DNA of 64,000 bases, taken from Pseudomonas sp. ATCC 13867 (GTDB taxonomy: Bacteria; Pseudomonadota; Gammaproteobacteria; Pseudomonadales; Pseudomonadaceae). Below, one piece after another: positions 27,337 to 36,211 of this stretch; the first letter of the stretch is position 1; each line of letters starts with the position of its first letter. A model generated the notes under the pieces. That model did not search any database and was not told the DNA's origin. It was given only the letters and a program-made list of their open reading frames with translations. Position numbers and translations under genes: made by a program. The stretch is taken from assembly GCF_000349845.1 (NCBI RefSeq), contig NC_020829.1:248001-312000 (forward strand), read 5' to 3'.

Positions 27337-27384
27337 TTGCCCTTTGCAGTCGAGGGCCCTAGGATTCGTTTGAGATTTCAAACG
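27337..27384 (+). promoter_or_regulatory. Promoter-like element and inverted repeat of the gabD leader
   Basis: TTGCCC and TAGGAT are separated by 17 bp, matching four of six bases each of the sigma-70 hexamers. Directly after the -10 comes CGTTTGA-GATT-TCAAACG, a perfect 7-bp inverted repeat (27367-27384). It could be an operator at +1 or a 5' stem-loop of the transcript. Confidence 0.4.
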
Positions 27385-27416
27385 CCTCCCCATCACAACA
27401 ACAGGAGACCGGAGAA

Positions 27417-27608
27417 TTGGCATCACACCAGCCGGCCAACAGCCTGCGGGATGACATTCTTCCGTTGTGCCAACCGCTTGTCTTCACTGACAGCAGGTCC
27501 CTGTGCGGCTTCCGTCGATCAGCGTACCGGAAGGTTGTAGGGCAGACGTCTTCTTGGATTCAATCCAGGAATCCGTGCGTGAGCGAACTGGACCAGACCG
27601 GGCAATGA
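27417..27608 (+). CDS. Possible 63-codon leader ORF upstream of gabD
   Basis: A TTG start lies 9 bp after AGGAG and within a CA-rich context, AACAACAG, that resembles a Crc/Hfq binding motif. The ORF encodes [20 protein letters not shown]..., ending SELDQTGQ. Its TGA stop lies in the loop of the following terminator hairpin. The product is not recognised, and its codon choice is less GC3-biased than in neighbours, so the transcript may instead be a noncoding RNA. Real translation is uncertain. Confidence 0.3.
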   Translation: MASHQPANSLRDDILPLCQPLVFTDSRSLCGFRRSAYRKVVGQTSSWIQSRNPCVSELDQTGQ

Positions 27609-27626
27609 CCCCGGTCTGTGTTTTTT
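27594..27626 (+). terminator. Intrinsic terminator/attenuator upstream of gabD
   Basis: CAGACCGGG-CAATGAC-CCCGGTCTG is a perfect 9-bp stem with a 7-base loop followed by TG and T6. It lies about 200 bp before gabD and ends a transcript starting near 27372. The loop contains the TGA of the small ORF, so a terminating ribosome would cover the hairpin. Confidence 0.85.
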
Positions 27627-27827
27627 CGTGTCCGCGTGCCGAGCGAACTAAGAGCCGTTCGCCTGGCGTCGCCCCTTGCTGTGGCGACCTTCGCCCCTGG
27701 CACCGACATGGGTCGGTCGGGGTGAATGAACGGTAGGGACTGCGGTCTCTCCATTCCAGACAACAAGACAGGTGGGGACTCGAGGTCGACCCGCCGTCCA
27801 CAGGCTTTCCTCGAAAGGAGACAGGTC

Positions 27828-29279
27828 ATGCAACTCAATGATGCCAAGCTGTTCCGTCAACAGGCTTACATCGACGGTTCCTGGGTCGACGCCGACAACG
27901 GCCAGACCATCAACGTGAACAACCCGGCCACCAACGAGATCATCGGCACCGTGCCGAAGATGGGTGCCGACGAGACCCGTCGTGCCATCGAAGCCGCCGA
28001 CAAGGCCCTGCCGGCCTGGCGTGCGCTGACCGCTAAAGAGCGCGCCAACAAGCTGCGCAAATGGTTCGACCTGATGATCGCCAACCAGGACGACCTGGCT
28101 CGCCTGATGACCATCGAGCAGGGCAAGCCGCTGGCCGAAGCCAAGGGCGAGATCGCCTACGCCGCCTCCTTCCTCGAGTGGTTCGGCGAAGAAGCCAAGC
28201 GCATTTACGGCGATACCATTCCGGGCCACCAGCCCGACAAGCGCATCATCGTGATCAAGCAGCCGATCGGCGTGACCGCGGCCATCACCCCGTGGAACTT
28301 CCCGTCCGCGATGATCACCCGCAAAGCCGGCCCGGCCCTGGCCGCCGGCTGCACCATGGTGCTCAAGCCCGCCTCGCAGACACCGTACTCCGCTCTGGCG
28401 CTGGCCGAGTTGGCCGAGCGCGCCGGTATCCCGAAGGGCGTGTTCAGCGTCGTCACCGGCAGCGCCGGCGAAGTCGGCGGTGAGCTGACCAGCAACCCGA
28501 TCGTGCGCAAGCTGACCTTCACCGGCTCCACCGAGATCGGTCGCCAACTGATGGCCGAATGTGCCAAGGACATCAAGAAAGTGTCCCTGGAACTGGGAGG
28601 CAACGCTCCGTTCATCGTGTTCGACGATGCCGACCTGGACGCCGCCGTCGAAGGCGCGCTGATCTCCAAGTACCGCAACAACGGCCAGACCTGCGTCTGC
28701 GCCAACCGCCTGTACGTACAGGACGGCGTGTACGACGCCTTCGTCGAGAAGCTGAAGGTCGCCGTGGCCAAGCTGAACATCGGCAACGGCCTGGAGCAGG
28801 GCATCACCACCGGCCCGCTGATCGATTCCAAGGCGGTTGCCAAGGTCGAAGAGCACATTGCCGACGCCGTCTCCAAGGGCGCCAAGGTCCTTGCCGGCGG
28901 CAAGCCGCACGCCCTGGGTGGCACCTTCTTCGAGCCGACCATCCTGGTCGACGTACCGAAGAACGCCCTGGTGTCCAAGGACGAGACCTTCGGTCCGCTG
29001 GCGCCGGTGTTCCGCTTCAAGGACGAGGCCGAAGTCATCGCCATGTCCAACGACACCGAGTTCGGCCTGGCTTCCTACTTCTACGCCCGTGACCTGGCCC
29101 GCGTGTTCCGCGTGGCCGAGCAGCTGGAGTACGGCATGGTGGGCATCAACACCGGCCTGATCTCCAACGAAGTGTCGCCGTTCGGTGGTATCAAGGCTTC
29201 GGGCCTGGGCCGCGAAGGTTCGAAGTACGGTATCGAGGATTACCTCGAGATCAAGTACCTCTGCCTCGGCGGTATCTGA
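27828..29279 (+). CDS. gabD: Succinate-semialdehyde dehydrogenase (NADP+)
   Basis: A 483-residue aldehyde dehydrogenase that oxidises succinate (or glutarate) semialdehyde to the dicarboxylate in GABA and 5-aminovalerate catabolism. Catalytic features are ITPWNFPSAMITRK (about 150-163), GSTEIGRQL, SLELGGNAPFIVF with the general-base Glu (about 256), and the nucleophile Cys in NNGQTCVCANR (about 290). The sequence closely follows P. aeruginosa GabD. The ATG at 27828 is preceded by AAAGGAG. It is followed after 203 bp by gabT, and the two form the classic gabDT unit. Confidence 0.96.
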   Translation: MQLNDAKLFRQQAYIDGSWVDADNGQTINVNNPATNEIIGTVPKMGADETRRAIEAADKALPAWRALTAKERANKLRKWFDLMIANQDDLARLMTIEQGKPLAEAKGEIAYAASFLEWFGEEAKRIYGDTIPGHQPDKRIIVIKQPIGVTAAITPWNFPSAMITRKAGPALAAGCTMVLKPASQTPYSALALAELAERAGIPKGVFSVVTGSAGEVGGELTSNPIVRKLTFTGSTEIGRQLMAECAKDIKKVSLELGGNAPFIVFDDADLDAAVEGALISKYRNNGQTCVCANRLYVQDGVYDAFVEKLKVAVAKLNIGNGLEQGITTGPLIDSKAVAKVEEHIADAVSKGAKVLAGGKPHALGGTFFEPTILVDVPKNALVSKDETFGPLAPVFRFKDEAEVIAMSNDTEFGLASYFYARDLARVFRVAEQLEYGMVGINTGLISNEVSPFGGIKASGLGREGSKYGIEDYLEIKYLCLGGI

Positions 29280-29294
29280 TCCGTTTTTTCCGTG

Positions 29295-29361
29295 GGCGCG
29301 CGGGTGGCAGGCAAGAGCTGACAGCCACCTTCGCGCCGGCGTTTTCCGGTGGTAGCACCGG
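29295..29361 (+). ncRNA. gabT RNA motif-like structured 5' UTR
   Basis: The gabD-gabT gap contains nested stems. GGCGCG (29295) pairs with CGCGCC (29332), enclosing GGTGGC (29303) paired with GCCACC (29324). A second hairpin, CCGGTG-GTAG-CACCGG, occupies 29346-29361. A conserved RNA called the gabT motif is known from 5' UTRs of Pseudomonas gabT genes, and location and genus fit. I matched it by position and structure, not by alignment. Its function is unknown. Confidence 0.5.
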
Positions 29362-29482
29362 ACAACCCGTCTGGCGGGCCGCAAGTTCCACGGCAGTCGA
29401 TCATCGTATGCTGTCGTGTGAGGCTTCTCCCCCGCTTTCATCCTTTGATCCGGTCGCCCGATGAGCGGCCACTGAGGAAGCT

Positions 29483-30763
29483 ATGAGCAAAACCAACGAA
29501 TCCCTGCTGCAACGTCGTCAGGCCGCCGTACCGCGCGGTGTAGGCCAGATCCACCCGGTCGTCGCCGAGCGCGCCGAGAACTCCACCGTGTGGGACGTCG
29601 AAGGTCGCGAGTACATCGACTTCGCCGGCGGCATCGCCGTACTGAACACCGGCCACCTGCACCCGAAAGTGGTTGCCGCCGTTCAGGAGCAACTGACCAA
29701 GCTGACCCACACCTGCTTCCAGGTGCTGGCGTACGAGCCCTACATCGAACTGGCCGAAGAGATCGCCAAGCGCGTTCCGGGCAACTTCCCGAAGAAGACC
29801 CTGCTGGTCACCTCCGGCTCCGAAGCCGTTGAAAACGCCGTCAAGATCGCCCGTGCCGCCACTGGCCGCGCTGGCGTGATCGCCTTCACCGGCGCCTACC
29901 ACGGCCGTACCATGATGACCCTGGGCCTCACCGGCAAGGTCGTTCCGTACTCCGCTGGCATGGGCCTGATGCCGGGCGGCATCTTCCGCGCTCTGGCTCC
30001 GTGCGAACTGCACGGCGTGAGCGAAGACGAGTCGATCGCCAGCATCGAGCGCATCTTCAAGAACGACGCCCAGCCGCGCGACATCGCTGCCATCATCATC
30101 GAGCCGGTTCAGGGCGAAGGTGGCTTCTACGTCAACTCCAAGTCCTTCATGCAGCGCCTGCGCGCCCTGTGCGACGAGCATGGCATCCTGCTGATCGCTG
30201 ACGAAGTACAGACCGGCGCTGGCCGTACCGGCACCTTCTTCGCCACCGAGCAACTGGGCATCGTTCCGGACCTGACCACCTTCGCCAAGTCCGTTGGCGG
30301 CGGTTTCCCGATCTCCGGCGTTTCCGGCAAGGCCGAAATCATGGACGCCATCGCTCCCGGCGGCCTGGGCGGCACCTACGCCGGTAGCCCGATCGCCTGC
30401 GCCGCGGCCCTGGCCGTGCTGAAAGTGTTCGACGAAGAGAAGCTGCTGGAGCGTTCGCAAGCCGTTGGCGAGCGCCTGAAGGCTGGTCTGCGCGACATCC
30501 AGGCCAAGCACAAGGTGATCGGCGACGTTCGTGGCCTGGGTTCGATGGTTGCCATCGAGCTGTTCGAAGGCGGCGACCACAACAAGCCGGCTGCCGAACT
30601 GGTCAGCAAGATCGTGGTTCGCGCCCGTGAGAAAGGTCTGATCCTGCTCTCCTGCGGCACCTACTACAACGTGATCCGCTTCCTGATGCCGGTAACCATC
30701 CCTGACGCGCAGCTGGAAAAAGGCCTGGCCATCCTGGCCGAGTGCTTCGACGAACTGGCCTGA
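29483..30763 (+). CDS. gabT: 4-aminobutyrate aminotransferase
   Basis: A 426-residue class III PLP aminotransferase that moves the amino group of GABA (and 5-aminovalerate) to alpha-ketoglutarate, giving succinate semialdehyde for GabD. Visible parts are TSGSEAVENAVKIARA (about 112-127), AYHGRTMMTLGLTG, and IIEPVQGEGGFYV. LLIADEVQTGAGRTG carries the PLP-pyridine Asp (about 240), and FAKSVGGGFPISG carries the Schiff-base Lys (about 269). The start ATG follows GAGGAAGCT. A strong terminator ends the unit. Confidence 0.96.
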   Translation: MSKTNESLLQRRQAAVPRGVGQIHPVVAERAENSTVWDVEGREYIDFAGGIAVLNTGHLHPKVVAAVQEQLTKLTHTCFQVLAYEPYIELAEEIAKRVPGNFPKKTLLVTSGSEAVENAVKIARAATGRAGVIAFTGAYHGRTMMTLGLTGKVVPYSAGMGLMPGGIFRALAPCELHGVSEDESIASIERIFKNDAQPRDIAAIIIEPVQGEGGFYVNSKSFMQRLRALCDEHGILLIADEVQTGAGRTGTFFATEQLGIVPDLTTFAKSVGGGFPISGVSGKAEIMDAIAPGGLGGTYAGSPIACAAALAVLKVFDEEKLLERSQAVGERLKAGLRDIQAKHKVIGDVRGLGSMVAIELFEGGDHNKPAAELVSKIVVRAREKGLILLSCGTYYNVIRFLMPVTIPDAQLEKGLAILAECFDELA

Positions 30764-30786
30764 GCCTTATCGCTCTAACGGTTCAA

Positions 30787-30818
30787 AAGAAGGCCCGCGC
30801 AAGCGGGCCTTTTCTTTT
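30787..30818 (+). terminator. Intrinsic terminator of gabDT
   Basis: GGCCCGC-GCAA-GCGGGCC is a perfect 7-bp stem with a tetraloop, followed by TTTTCTTTT. Confidence 0.92.
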
Positions 30819-30881
30819 CCGGGCTTTTGCCTCGCGGTGGATTCCTTTCTTTGTGCAGGGGAGGGCAGGTTTCCGGGCATG

Positions 30882-30916
30882 AAAAACGCCGCTGCCCTTG
30901 CGGGGAGCGGCGTTTC
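30882..30916 (-). terminator. Intrinsic terminator of argH
   Basis: AAACGCCGCTGCCC-TTGC-GGGGAGCGGCGTTT forms a long stem with one mismatch. On the minus strand the exit arm ends in GTTTTTC. It lies 18 bp past the argH stop. Confidence 0.85.
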
Positions 30917-30933
30917 TCAGGGTGGCGGGCGCC

Positions 30934-32328
30934 TCAGCGCTTGGCCAGCAGTTCCTGGCCGCGAGCGACGGCGGCGCGGACCTGATTCGGCGCGGTGCCG
31001 CCGATGTGGTCGCGGGCGTTCACCGAGCCTTCCAGGGTCAGCACGGCGAACACGTCGTCGTCGATCTGGTCGCTGAACTGACGCAGCTCGTCCAGGCTCA
31101 TCTCGGCCAGGTCCTTGCCGCTGTCTACGCCGTACTTCACGGCGTGGCCGACGATCTCGTGGCAGTCACGGAACGGCAGGCCACGGCGCACCAGGTAGTC
31201 GGCGAGGTCGGTGGCGGTGGAGAAGCCGCGGCGGGCCGCTTCGCGCATGATCTCGCGCTTGGGCTTGATCGCCGGAACCATGTCGGCGAAGGCGCGCAGG
31301 CTGTCGCGCAGGGTGTCGGCGGCGTCGAACAGCGGTTCCTTGTCTTCCTGGTTGTCCTTGTTGTAGGCCAGCGGCTGGCCCTTCATCAGGGTCAGCAGGC
31401 CGGCGAGGTGGCCGAACACGCGGCCGGACTTGCCACGCACCAGCTCCGGTACGTCCGGGTTCTTCTTCTGCGGCATGATCGAGGAGCCGGTGCAGAAGCG
31501 GTCGGGCAGGTCGATGAACTGGAACTGGGCGCTGGTCCAGAGCACCAGCTCTTCGGAGAAGCGCGACAGGTGCATCATCGCCACGGCGGCGGCGGCGCAG
31601 AATTCGATGGCGAAATCGCGGTCGGACACGCCATCCAGCGAGTTGCCGGAGATCGCTTCGAATCCCAGCAGTTCACAGGTGATGGTCCGGTCGATCGGGT
31701 AGGTGGTGCCGGCCAGCGCGGCGCTGCCCAGGGGCATGCGGTTGGCGCGCTTGCGGCAGTCCACCAGACGCTCGTAGTCGCGGCTGAGCATTTCGAACCA
31801 GGCCAGCAGGTGGTGGCCGAAGGTCACCGGTTGCGCGGTCTGCAGGTGGGTGAAGCCGGGCATGATGGTATCGGCTTCGGCCTCCGCCAGGCCCAGCAGG
31901 CCCTGTTGCAGGCGGGTGATCTCTTTGATGATCAGGTCGATCTCGTCGCGCAGCCAGAGGCGGATGTCGGTGGCGACCTGGTCGTTGCGCGAACGGCCGG
32001 TGTGCAGCTTCTTGCCGGTAATGCCGATGCGGTCGGTCAGGCGCGCCTCGATGTTCATGTGCACGTCTTCCAGGTCGACGCGCCAGTCGAAGGTGCCGGC
32101 CTCGATCTCGCTCTGGATCTGCGCAAGGCCCCCGATGATGGTGTCGCGCTCGGCGTCGCTCAGCACGCCGACCTTGGCCAGCATGGTGGCGTGGGCGATG
32201 GAGCCCATGATGTCGTGGCGATAGAGGCGCTTGTCGAAGTCGACGGAAGCGGTGAAGCGGGCGACAAAGGCATCGACGGGCTCGCTGAAACGGCCGCCCC
32301 AGGACTGGTTGGTCTTCTCTACGCTCAT
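30934..32328 (-). CDS. argH: Argininosuccinate lyase
   Basis: A 464-residue fumarase/aspartase superfamily enzyme, the same length as the P. aeruginosa protein. It splits argininosuccinate into arginine and fumarate, the last step of arginine synthesis. The family signature [12 protein letters not shown] (about 280-291) is intact, and [14 protein letters not shown] and [17 protein letters not shown] segments are also visible. The ATG at 32328 ([12 protein letters not shown]) follows GAGAGAG; the frame extends far upstream as a shadow. It diverges from algZ as in PAO1. Confidence 0.96.
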   Translation of the reverse strand: MSVEKTNQSWGGRFSEPVDAFVARFTASVDFDKRLYRHDIMGSIAHATMLAKVGVLSDAERDTIIGGLAQIQSEIEAGTFDWRVDLEDVHMNIEARLTDRIGITGKKLHTGRSRNDQVATDIRLWLRDEIDLIIKEITRLQQGLLGLAEAEADTIMPGFTHLQTAQPVTFGHHLLAWFEMLSRDYERLVDCRKRANRMPLGSAALAGTTYPIDRTITCELLGFEAISGNSLDGVSDRDFAIEFCAAAAVAMMHLSRFSEELVLWTSAQFQFIDLPDRFCTGSSIMPQKKNPDVPELVRGKSGRVFGHLAGLLTLMKGQPLAYNKDNQEDKEPLFDAADTLRDSLRAFADMVPAIKPKREIMREAARRGFSTATDLADYLVRRGLPFRDCHEIVGHAVKYGVDSGKDLAEMSLDELRQFSDQIDDDVFAVLTLEGSVNARDHIGGTAPNQVRAAVARGQELLAKR

Positions 32329-32553
32329 GGATCTCTCTCGCTGAAACGGGCAGGCGCGGCGCGCGGCCTGCATGAAGGGCAAAGTGCGACGATAATAGCA
32401 GGCTGAAGGACAAAACCGGCGGCGCTTTGGCGGTTGGGGGAGCGGCGATGAATCGCAGCGCGGCTCCGGCCGATCCTTGCGCTGCCCGACATTTCCAGGC
32501 TCTGGTCGCACGCCGCGCTTGCCGCCGTGCGGACGCTTACGGAAACTGCGTCG

Positions 32554-33624
32554 ATGCCCATACTCGCGAAGACCGGCGTCCGGCCGGCACCCGAAGACGA
32601 TTTCTTCATTCCCGAACTGTGCGAGCCCGAAGCGCTGTTCAGCCTGGTGGTGCTGGCCGAGATGCTGGTGCTGGTGATCGTGCTGGCCGAACCGATGACG
32701 CCGAATTTCAACTGGGTGCGTCTGTCGCTGATCTCGCTCTTCGTGCAGTGGAACGTGCTGCTCTCGGCCGGCCTGCTGTGCCGCTTGCGGCCGCTGCTGG
32801 CGCGCCGTCCCGCCTGGCTTGCCGGGGTGCTCAGCTGTGCGCTGGTGGTGGCGTTGACGCTCGCCTGCACGGCGGCGGCCGACTACCTGTCCCTGGGCGG
32901 GCCGATGTCGCGCACCGGCGAGGTGAATCTTTACCTGCGCCATGCATTGATCGCCCTCATCATGTCCACCCTGTTGCTACGCTACTTTTATCTCCTGAGC
33001 CAATGGCGGCGTCAGGAACAGGCCGAGTTGCGGGCGCGGATCGAATCGCTGCAGGCGCGTATCCGTCCGCATTTCCTGTTCAACAGTCTCAACAGCATCG
33101 CCAGTCTGATCGAGCTCGACCCGGGCAAGGCCGAGCAGGCGGTGCTGAATCTGTCGGACCTGTTCCGCGCCAGCCTGGCCAATCCCGGAACATTAATTTC
33201 CTGGGGGGAGGAACTCGAGTTGGCCAGACGCTATCTTTCCATTGAGCAGTTTCGTCTTGGCGCTCGGTTGCAGATGGACTGGCAGGTGCATGGCGTGCCC
33301 GATGGCGTGCCGATCCCGCAGTTGACGCTGCAGCCTTTGCTGGAGAACTCGTTGATTTATGGCATCCAGCCGCGCATCGAAGGCGGGCTGGTGAAAGTTG
33401 AGGCGGACTACCGTGACGGTGTGTTTCAGCTCTGCGTGAGCAACCCGTACGACGAGTCGACGCAGACGTTGCCCACGAAGGGGACCAAGCAGGCGCTGCA
33501 AAATATTGCGGCGAGACTTGCGGCACTTTTCGGGCCAAAAGCTAGTCTCAGCGTCGAGCGCCGTGACGGACGGCACTACACCTGTCTACGCTATCCATGT
33601 GCGCGTCTCATGCAGGAAGCCTGA
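32554..33624 (+). CDS. algZ: Two-component sensor AlgZ/FimS (LytS-type histidine kinase)
   Basis: A 356-residue membrane histidine kinase of the LytS/YehU type that pairs with AlgR to control alginate, twitching motility and virulence. Four to five helices occupy about residues 25-145. The His_kinase domain follows, with [19 protein letters not shown] (about 168-186) carrying the phospho-accepting His. The ATP-binding region shows [17 protein letters not shown] 32554 is used; a GTG at 32527 is an alternative. algR follows 4 bp after the stop. Confidence 0.93.
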   Translation: MPILAKTGVRPAPEDDFFIPELCEPEALFSLVVLAEMLVLVIVLAEPMTPNFNWVRLSLISLFVQWNVLLSAGLLCRLRPLLARRPAWLAGVLSCALVVALTLACTAAADYLSLGGPMSRTGEVNLYLRHALIALIMSTLLLRYFYLLSQWRRQEQAELRARIESLQARIRPHFLFNSLNSIASLIELDPGKAEQAVLNLSDLFRASLANPGTLISWGEELELARRYLSIEQFRLGARLQMDWQVHGVPDGVPIPQLTLQPLLENSLIYGIQPRIEGGLVKVEADYRDGVFQLCVSNPYDESTQTLPTKGTKQALQNIAARLAALFGPKASLSVERRDGRHYTCLRYPCARLMQEA

Positions 33625-33628
33625 GCTT

Positions 33629-34375
33629 ATGAATGTCCTGATCGTCGATGACGAACCCCTGGCGCGAGAGCGCCTGGCCCGGCTGGTAGGGCAACTGGAC
33701 GGCTATCGCGTCCTCGAACCCTCCGCCAGCAATGGTGAAGAAGCGCTGACGCTGATCGACAGCCTGAAGCCGGATATCGTCCTGCTGGATATCCGCATGC
33801 CCGGCCTGGACGGGCTTCAGGTGGCGGCCAAGCTGTGCGAGCGCGAAACCCCACCGGCGGTGATCTTCTGCACCGCCCATGACGAATTCGCCCTGGAGGC
33901 CTTCCAGGTCAGCGCGGTCGGCTACCTGGTCAAGCCGGTCCGCAGCGAGGACCTGGCCGAAGCCTTGAAGAAGGCCTCGCGGCCCAACCGCGTGCAACTG
34001 GCGGCGTTGACCAAGCCGCCGGCAGCCGGCGGTCCCGGCCCGCGCAGCCACATCAGCGCGCGGACCCGCAAAGGCATCGAGCTGATCCCGTTGGAAGACG
34101 TGATCTTCTTCATCGCCGACCACAAGTACGTGACCCTGCGCCACGCTGGCGGCGAAGTGCTGCTGGACGAGCCGCTGAAGGCGCTGGAAGACGAGTTCGG
34201 TGATCGCTTCGTGCGTATCCACCGCAACGCGCTGGTTTCCCGCGAGCGCATCGAGCGCTTGCAGCGTACGCCGCTGGGGCACTTCCAGCTGTACCTCAAG
34301 GGGCTCAACGGCGATGCACTGACCGTCAGCCGCCGGCATGTCGCTGGCGTACGGCGACTCATGCATAACCTGTAG
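33629..34375 (+). CDS. algR: Response regulator AlgR (LytTR family)
   Basis: A 248-residue response regulator, identical in length to P. aeruginosa AlgR. The receiver domain (about 1-120) contains LIVDDEPLARERL, the phospho-acceptor Asp in DIVLLDIRMPGLDG (about 54), and the switch Lys in GYLVKPV. A LytTR DNA-binding domain (about 140-245) has ISARTRKGIELIPLEDVIFF and FVRIHRNALVSRERI. It regulates alginate, type IV pilus and rhamnolipid genes. It is co-transcribed with algZ. Confidence 0.96.
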   Translation: MNVLIVDDEPLARERLARLVGQLDGYRVLEPSASNGEEALTLIDSLKPDIVLLDIRMPGLDGLQVAAKLCERETPPAVIFCTAHDEFALEAFQVSAVGYLVKPVRSEDLAEALKKASRPNRVQLAALTKPPAAGGPGPRSHISARTRKGIELIPLEDVIFFIADHKYVTLRHAGGEVLLDEPLKALEDEFGDRFVRIHRNALVSRERIERLQRTPLGHFQLYLKGLNGDALTVSRRHVAGVRRLMHNL

Positions 34376-34399
34376 CGACACAGTGCCGCATTCCGCGTG

Positions 34400-34424
34400 A
34401 AGCCTGGGTCCTGCACCCAGGCTT
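34400..34424 (+). terminator. Hairpin between algR and hemC, probable terminator
   Basis: AAGCCTGGGT-CCTGC-ACCCAGGCTT is a perfect 10-bp stem 24 bp past the algR stop. The following T-run is short (TTCTGC), so termination may be partial. Confidence 0.6.
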
Positions 34425-34487
34425 CTGCGCGCGCGAGCTGTTATGATGCGGGTCGTCTCATGCACGCTCTATTGCACGGAAATGCCC

Positions 34488-35429
34488 ATGTCCTCTCGCG
34501 AAATCCGTATCGCCACGCGCCAGAGTGCGCTGGCCCTGTGGCAGGCCGAATACGTCAAGGCCCGCCTGGAACAGGCCCATCCCGGCCTGCTCGTTACTCT
34601 TCTGCCGATGACCAGTCGCGGCGACAAGCTGCTCGACGCACCGTTGGCGAAGATTGGCGGCAAGGGCCTGTTCGTCAAGGAGCTGGAGACCGCACTGCTG
34701 GAGAACGAGGCGGACATCGCCGTGCACTCCATGAAGGACGTGCCGATGGACTTCCCCCGGGGCCTTGGCCTGTACTGCATCTGCGAGCGCGAAGACCCGC
34801 GCGATGCCTTCGTTTCCAATACCTACGCCAGCCTCGATGAGCTGCCCGCCGGCAGCGTGGTCGGCACGTCCAGCCTGCGCCGCCAGGCGCAGCTGCTGGC
34901 GAGCCGTCCGGATCTGCAGATCCGCTTCCTGCGTGGCAACGTCAACACCCGGCTGGCCAAGCTGGATGCCGGCGACTACGACGCCATCATCCTTGCCGCC
35001 GCCGGCCTGATCCGCCTCGGTTTCGAGGATCGCATCCGCTCCTCCATCAGTGTCGAAGCCAGCCTGCCGGCTGGCGGCCAAGGCGCGGTGGGCATCGAGT
35101 GCCGTACTGCCGACGCCGAAATCCATGCGCTGCTGGAACCGCTGCATCACGCGCAAACCGCCGTGCGTGTCACCGCCGAGCGTGCCCTGAACAAGCGCCT
35201 CAACGGTGGCTGCCAGGTGCCCATCGCCTGCTACGCCATTCTCGAGGGCGATCAGTTGTGGCTGCGCGGTCTGGTCGGCCAGCCCGATGGTTCCCAGTTG
35301 CTGCGTGCCGAGGCGCGTGCGCCGCAGGCCGACGCGGAAGCGCTCGGCGTGAAGGTGGCCGAGGACCTGCTGGAACAGGGCGCCCAGGAAATCCTCACGG
35401 CGGTGTACGGCGAGGCCGATCACCCGTGA
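34488..35429 (+). CDS. hemC: Porphobilinogen deaminase (hydroxymethylbilane synthase)
   Basis: A 313-residue enzyme that joins four porphobilinogens into hydroxymethylbilane for heme. The N-terminal [19 protein letters not shown] and the segment [15 protein letters not shown] are visible. [12 protein letters not shown] is present, and the dipyrromethane-cofactor Cys lies in [13 protein letters not shown] (about 243). The second of two adjacent ATGs (34488) gives the 313-residue form known from P. aeruginosa; 34482 is the alternative. It overlaps hemD by 4 bp (GTGA). Confidence 0.95.
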   Translation: MSSREIRIATRQSALALWQAEYVKARLEQAHPGLLVTLLPMTSRGDKLLDAPLAKIGGKGLFVKELETALLENEADIAVHSMKDVPMDFPRGLGLYCICEREDPRDAFVSNTYASLDELPAGSVVGTSSLRRQAQLLASRPDLQIRFLRGNVNTRLAKLDAGDYDAIILAAAGLIRLGFEDRIRSSISVEASLPAGGQGAVGIECRTADAEIHALLEPLHHAQTAVRVTAERALNKRLNGGCQVPIACYAILEGDQLWLRGLVGQPDGSQLLRAEARAPQADAEALGVKVAEDLLEQGAQEILTAVYGEADHP

Positions 35430-36196
35430 GCCGCTGGCGGCTGCTGCTGACCCGTCCCGAGGATGAGTGCGCGGCGCTGGCCGCGAGCCTCGCCGAGGTA
35501 GGGATCCACAGCGCCGGCTTGCCGTTGCTGGCGATCGTTGCGCGGGAAGAGTCGCCGGCCGAACGCAGCCTGATCCTTGACCTGGACCGCTACTGCGCGG
35601 TTATCGTGGTCAGCAAGCCGGCGGCGCGCCTTGGCCTTGAGCGGCTGGATCGCTACTGGCCACAGCCGCCGTCGAACCAGGGCTGGTTCACCGTGGGCGC
35701 GGCGACCGCGGCTATTCTCGAGGACTACGGCCTGGCAGTGCATTACCCCGTGGATGGCGACGACAGCGAAGCCCTGTTGAAGCTGCCGGCGTTGGCGCAG
35801 GCGCTGCAGGTGCATGATCCGAAGGTGCTGATCCTGCGTGGCGAAGGTGGCCGAGAATTTCTCGCCGATTGCCTGCGCGGCCAAGGCGTGGCGGTCGACT
35901 ATCTGGAACTCTACCGCCGCGAGTTGCCGGCCTATCCCTCGGGGGAACTGCTGAGGCGGGTCCGCGAGGAACATCTGAACGCGGTGGCGATCAGCAGCGG
36001 GCAGGGGTTGGAGCACCTGCATCGTCTGGCGGCGCAGGACTGGCCGCAGGTGAGTGCGCTGCCGCTGTTCGTGCCCAGTCCGCGTGTGGCCGAGCAGGCC
36101 CGCGGGCTGGGCGCGCAGCGAGTGATCGATTGTCGGGGCGCCAGCGCTGCGGCACTGATGGAGGCGCTGAGAAGCGCTGACGAGAACAATTTCTGA
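35426..36196 (+). CDS. hemD: Uroporphyrinogen-III synthase
   Basis: A 256-residue protein that cyclises and inverts hydroxymethylbilane to uroporphyrinogen III. Sequence conservation is always low in this family. Recognisable segments are [17 protein letters not shown] at the N-terminus, [30 protein letters not shown] and [11 protein letters not shown]. The GTG at 35426 overlaps the hemC stop, so translation is coupled. Position between hemC and hemX secures the assignment. Confidence 0.92.
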   Translation: MSRWRLLLTRPEDECAALAASLAEVGIHSAGLPLLAIVAREESPAERSLILDLDRYCAVIVVSKPAARLGLERLDRYWPQPPSNQGWFTVGAATAAILEDYGLAVHYPVDGDDSEALLKLPALAQALQVHDPKVLILRGEGGREFLADCLRGQGVAVDYLELYRRELPAYPSGELLRRVREEHLNAVAISSGQGLEHLHRLAAQDWPQVSALPLFVPSPRVAEQARGLGAQRVIDCRGASAAALMEALRSADENNF

Positions 36197-36211
36197 GCGA
36201 AGGATGGATCT

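Larger units (their letters stand above)
27169..27827. other. Long gabD upstream region
   Basis: 659 bp with no conventional gene. The left part holds the tRNA-Arg promoter. The centre carries a promoter-like pair (27337-27365), a 7-bp inverted repeat at its presumed start, a CA-rich ribosome-site region, a 63-codon ORF and an intrinsic terminator at 27594-27626. The remaining 200 bp to gabD have no clear second promoter, although gabD has its own AAAGGAG site (27814-27820). Confidence 0.5.

Noticed and set aside
27664..27680. Sigma-54-like promoter TGGC...TTGCT upstream of gabD
   Set aside because: Eleven bases separate GG and GC instead of the strictly required ten, so it is unlikely to be functional.
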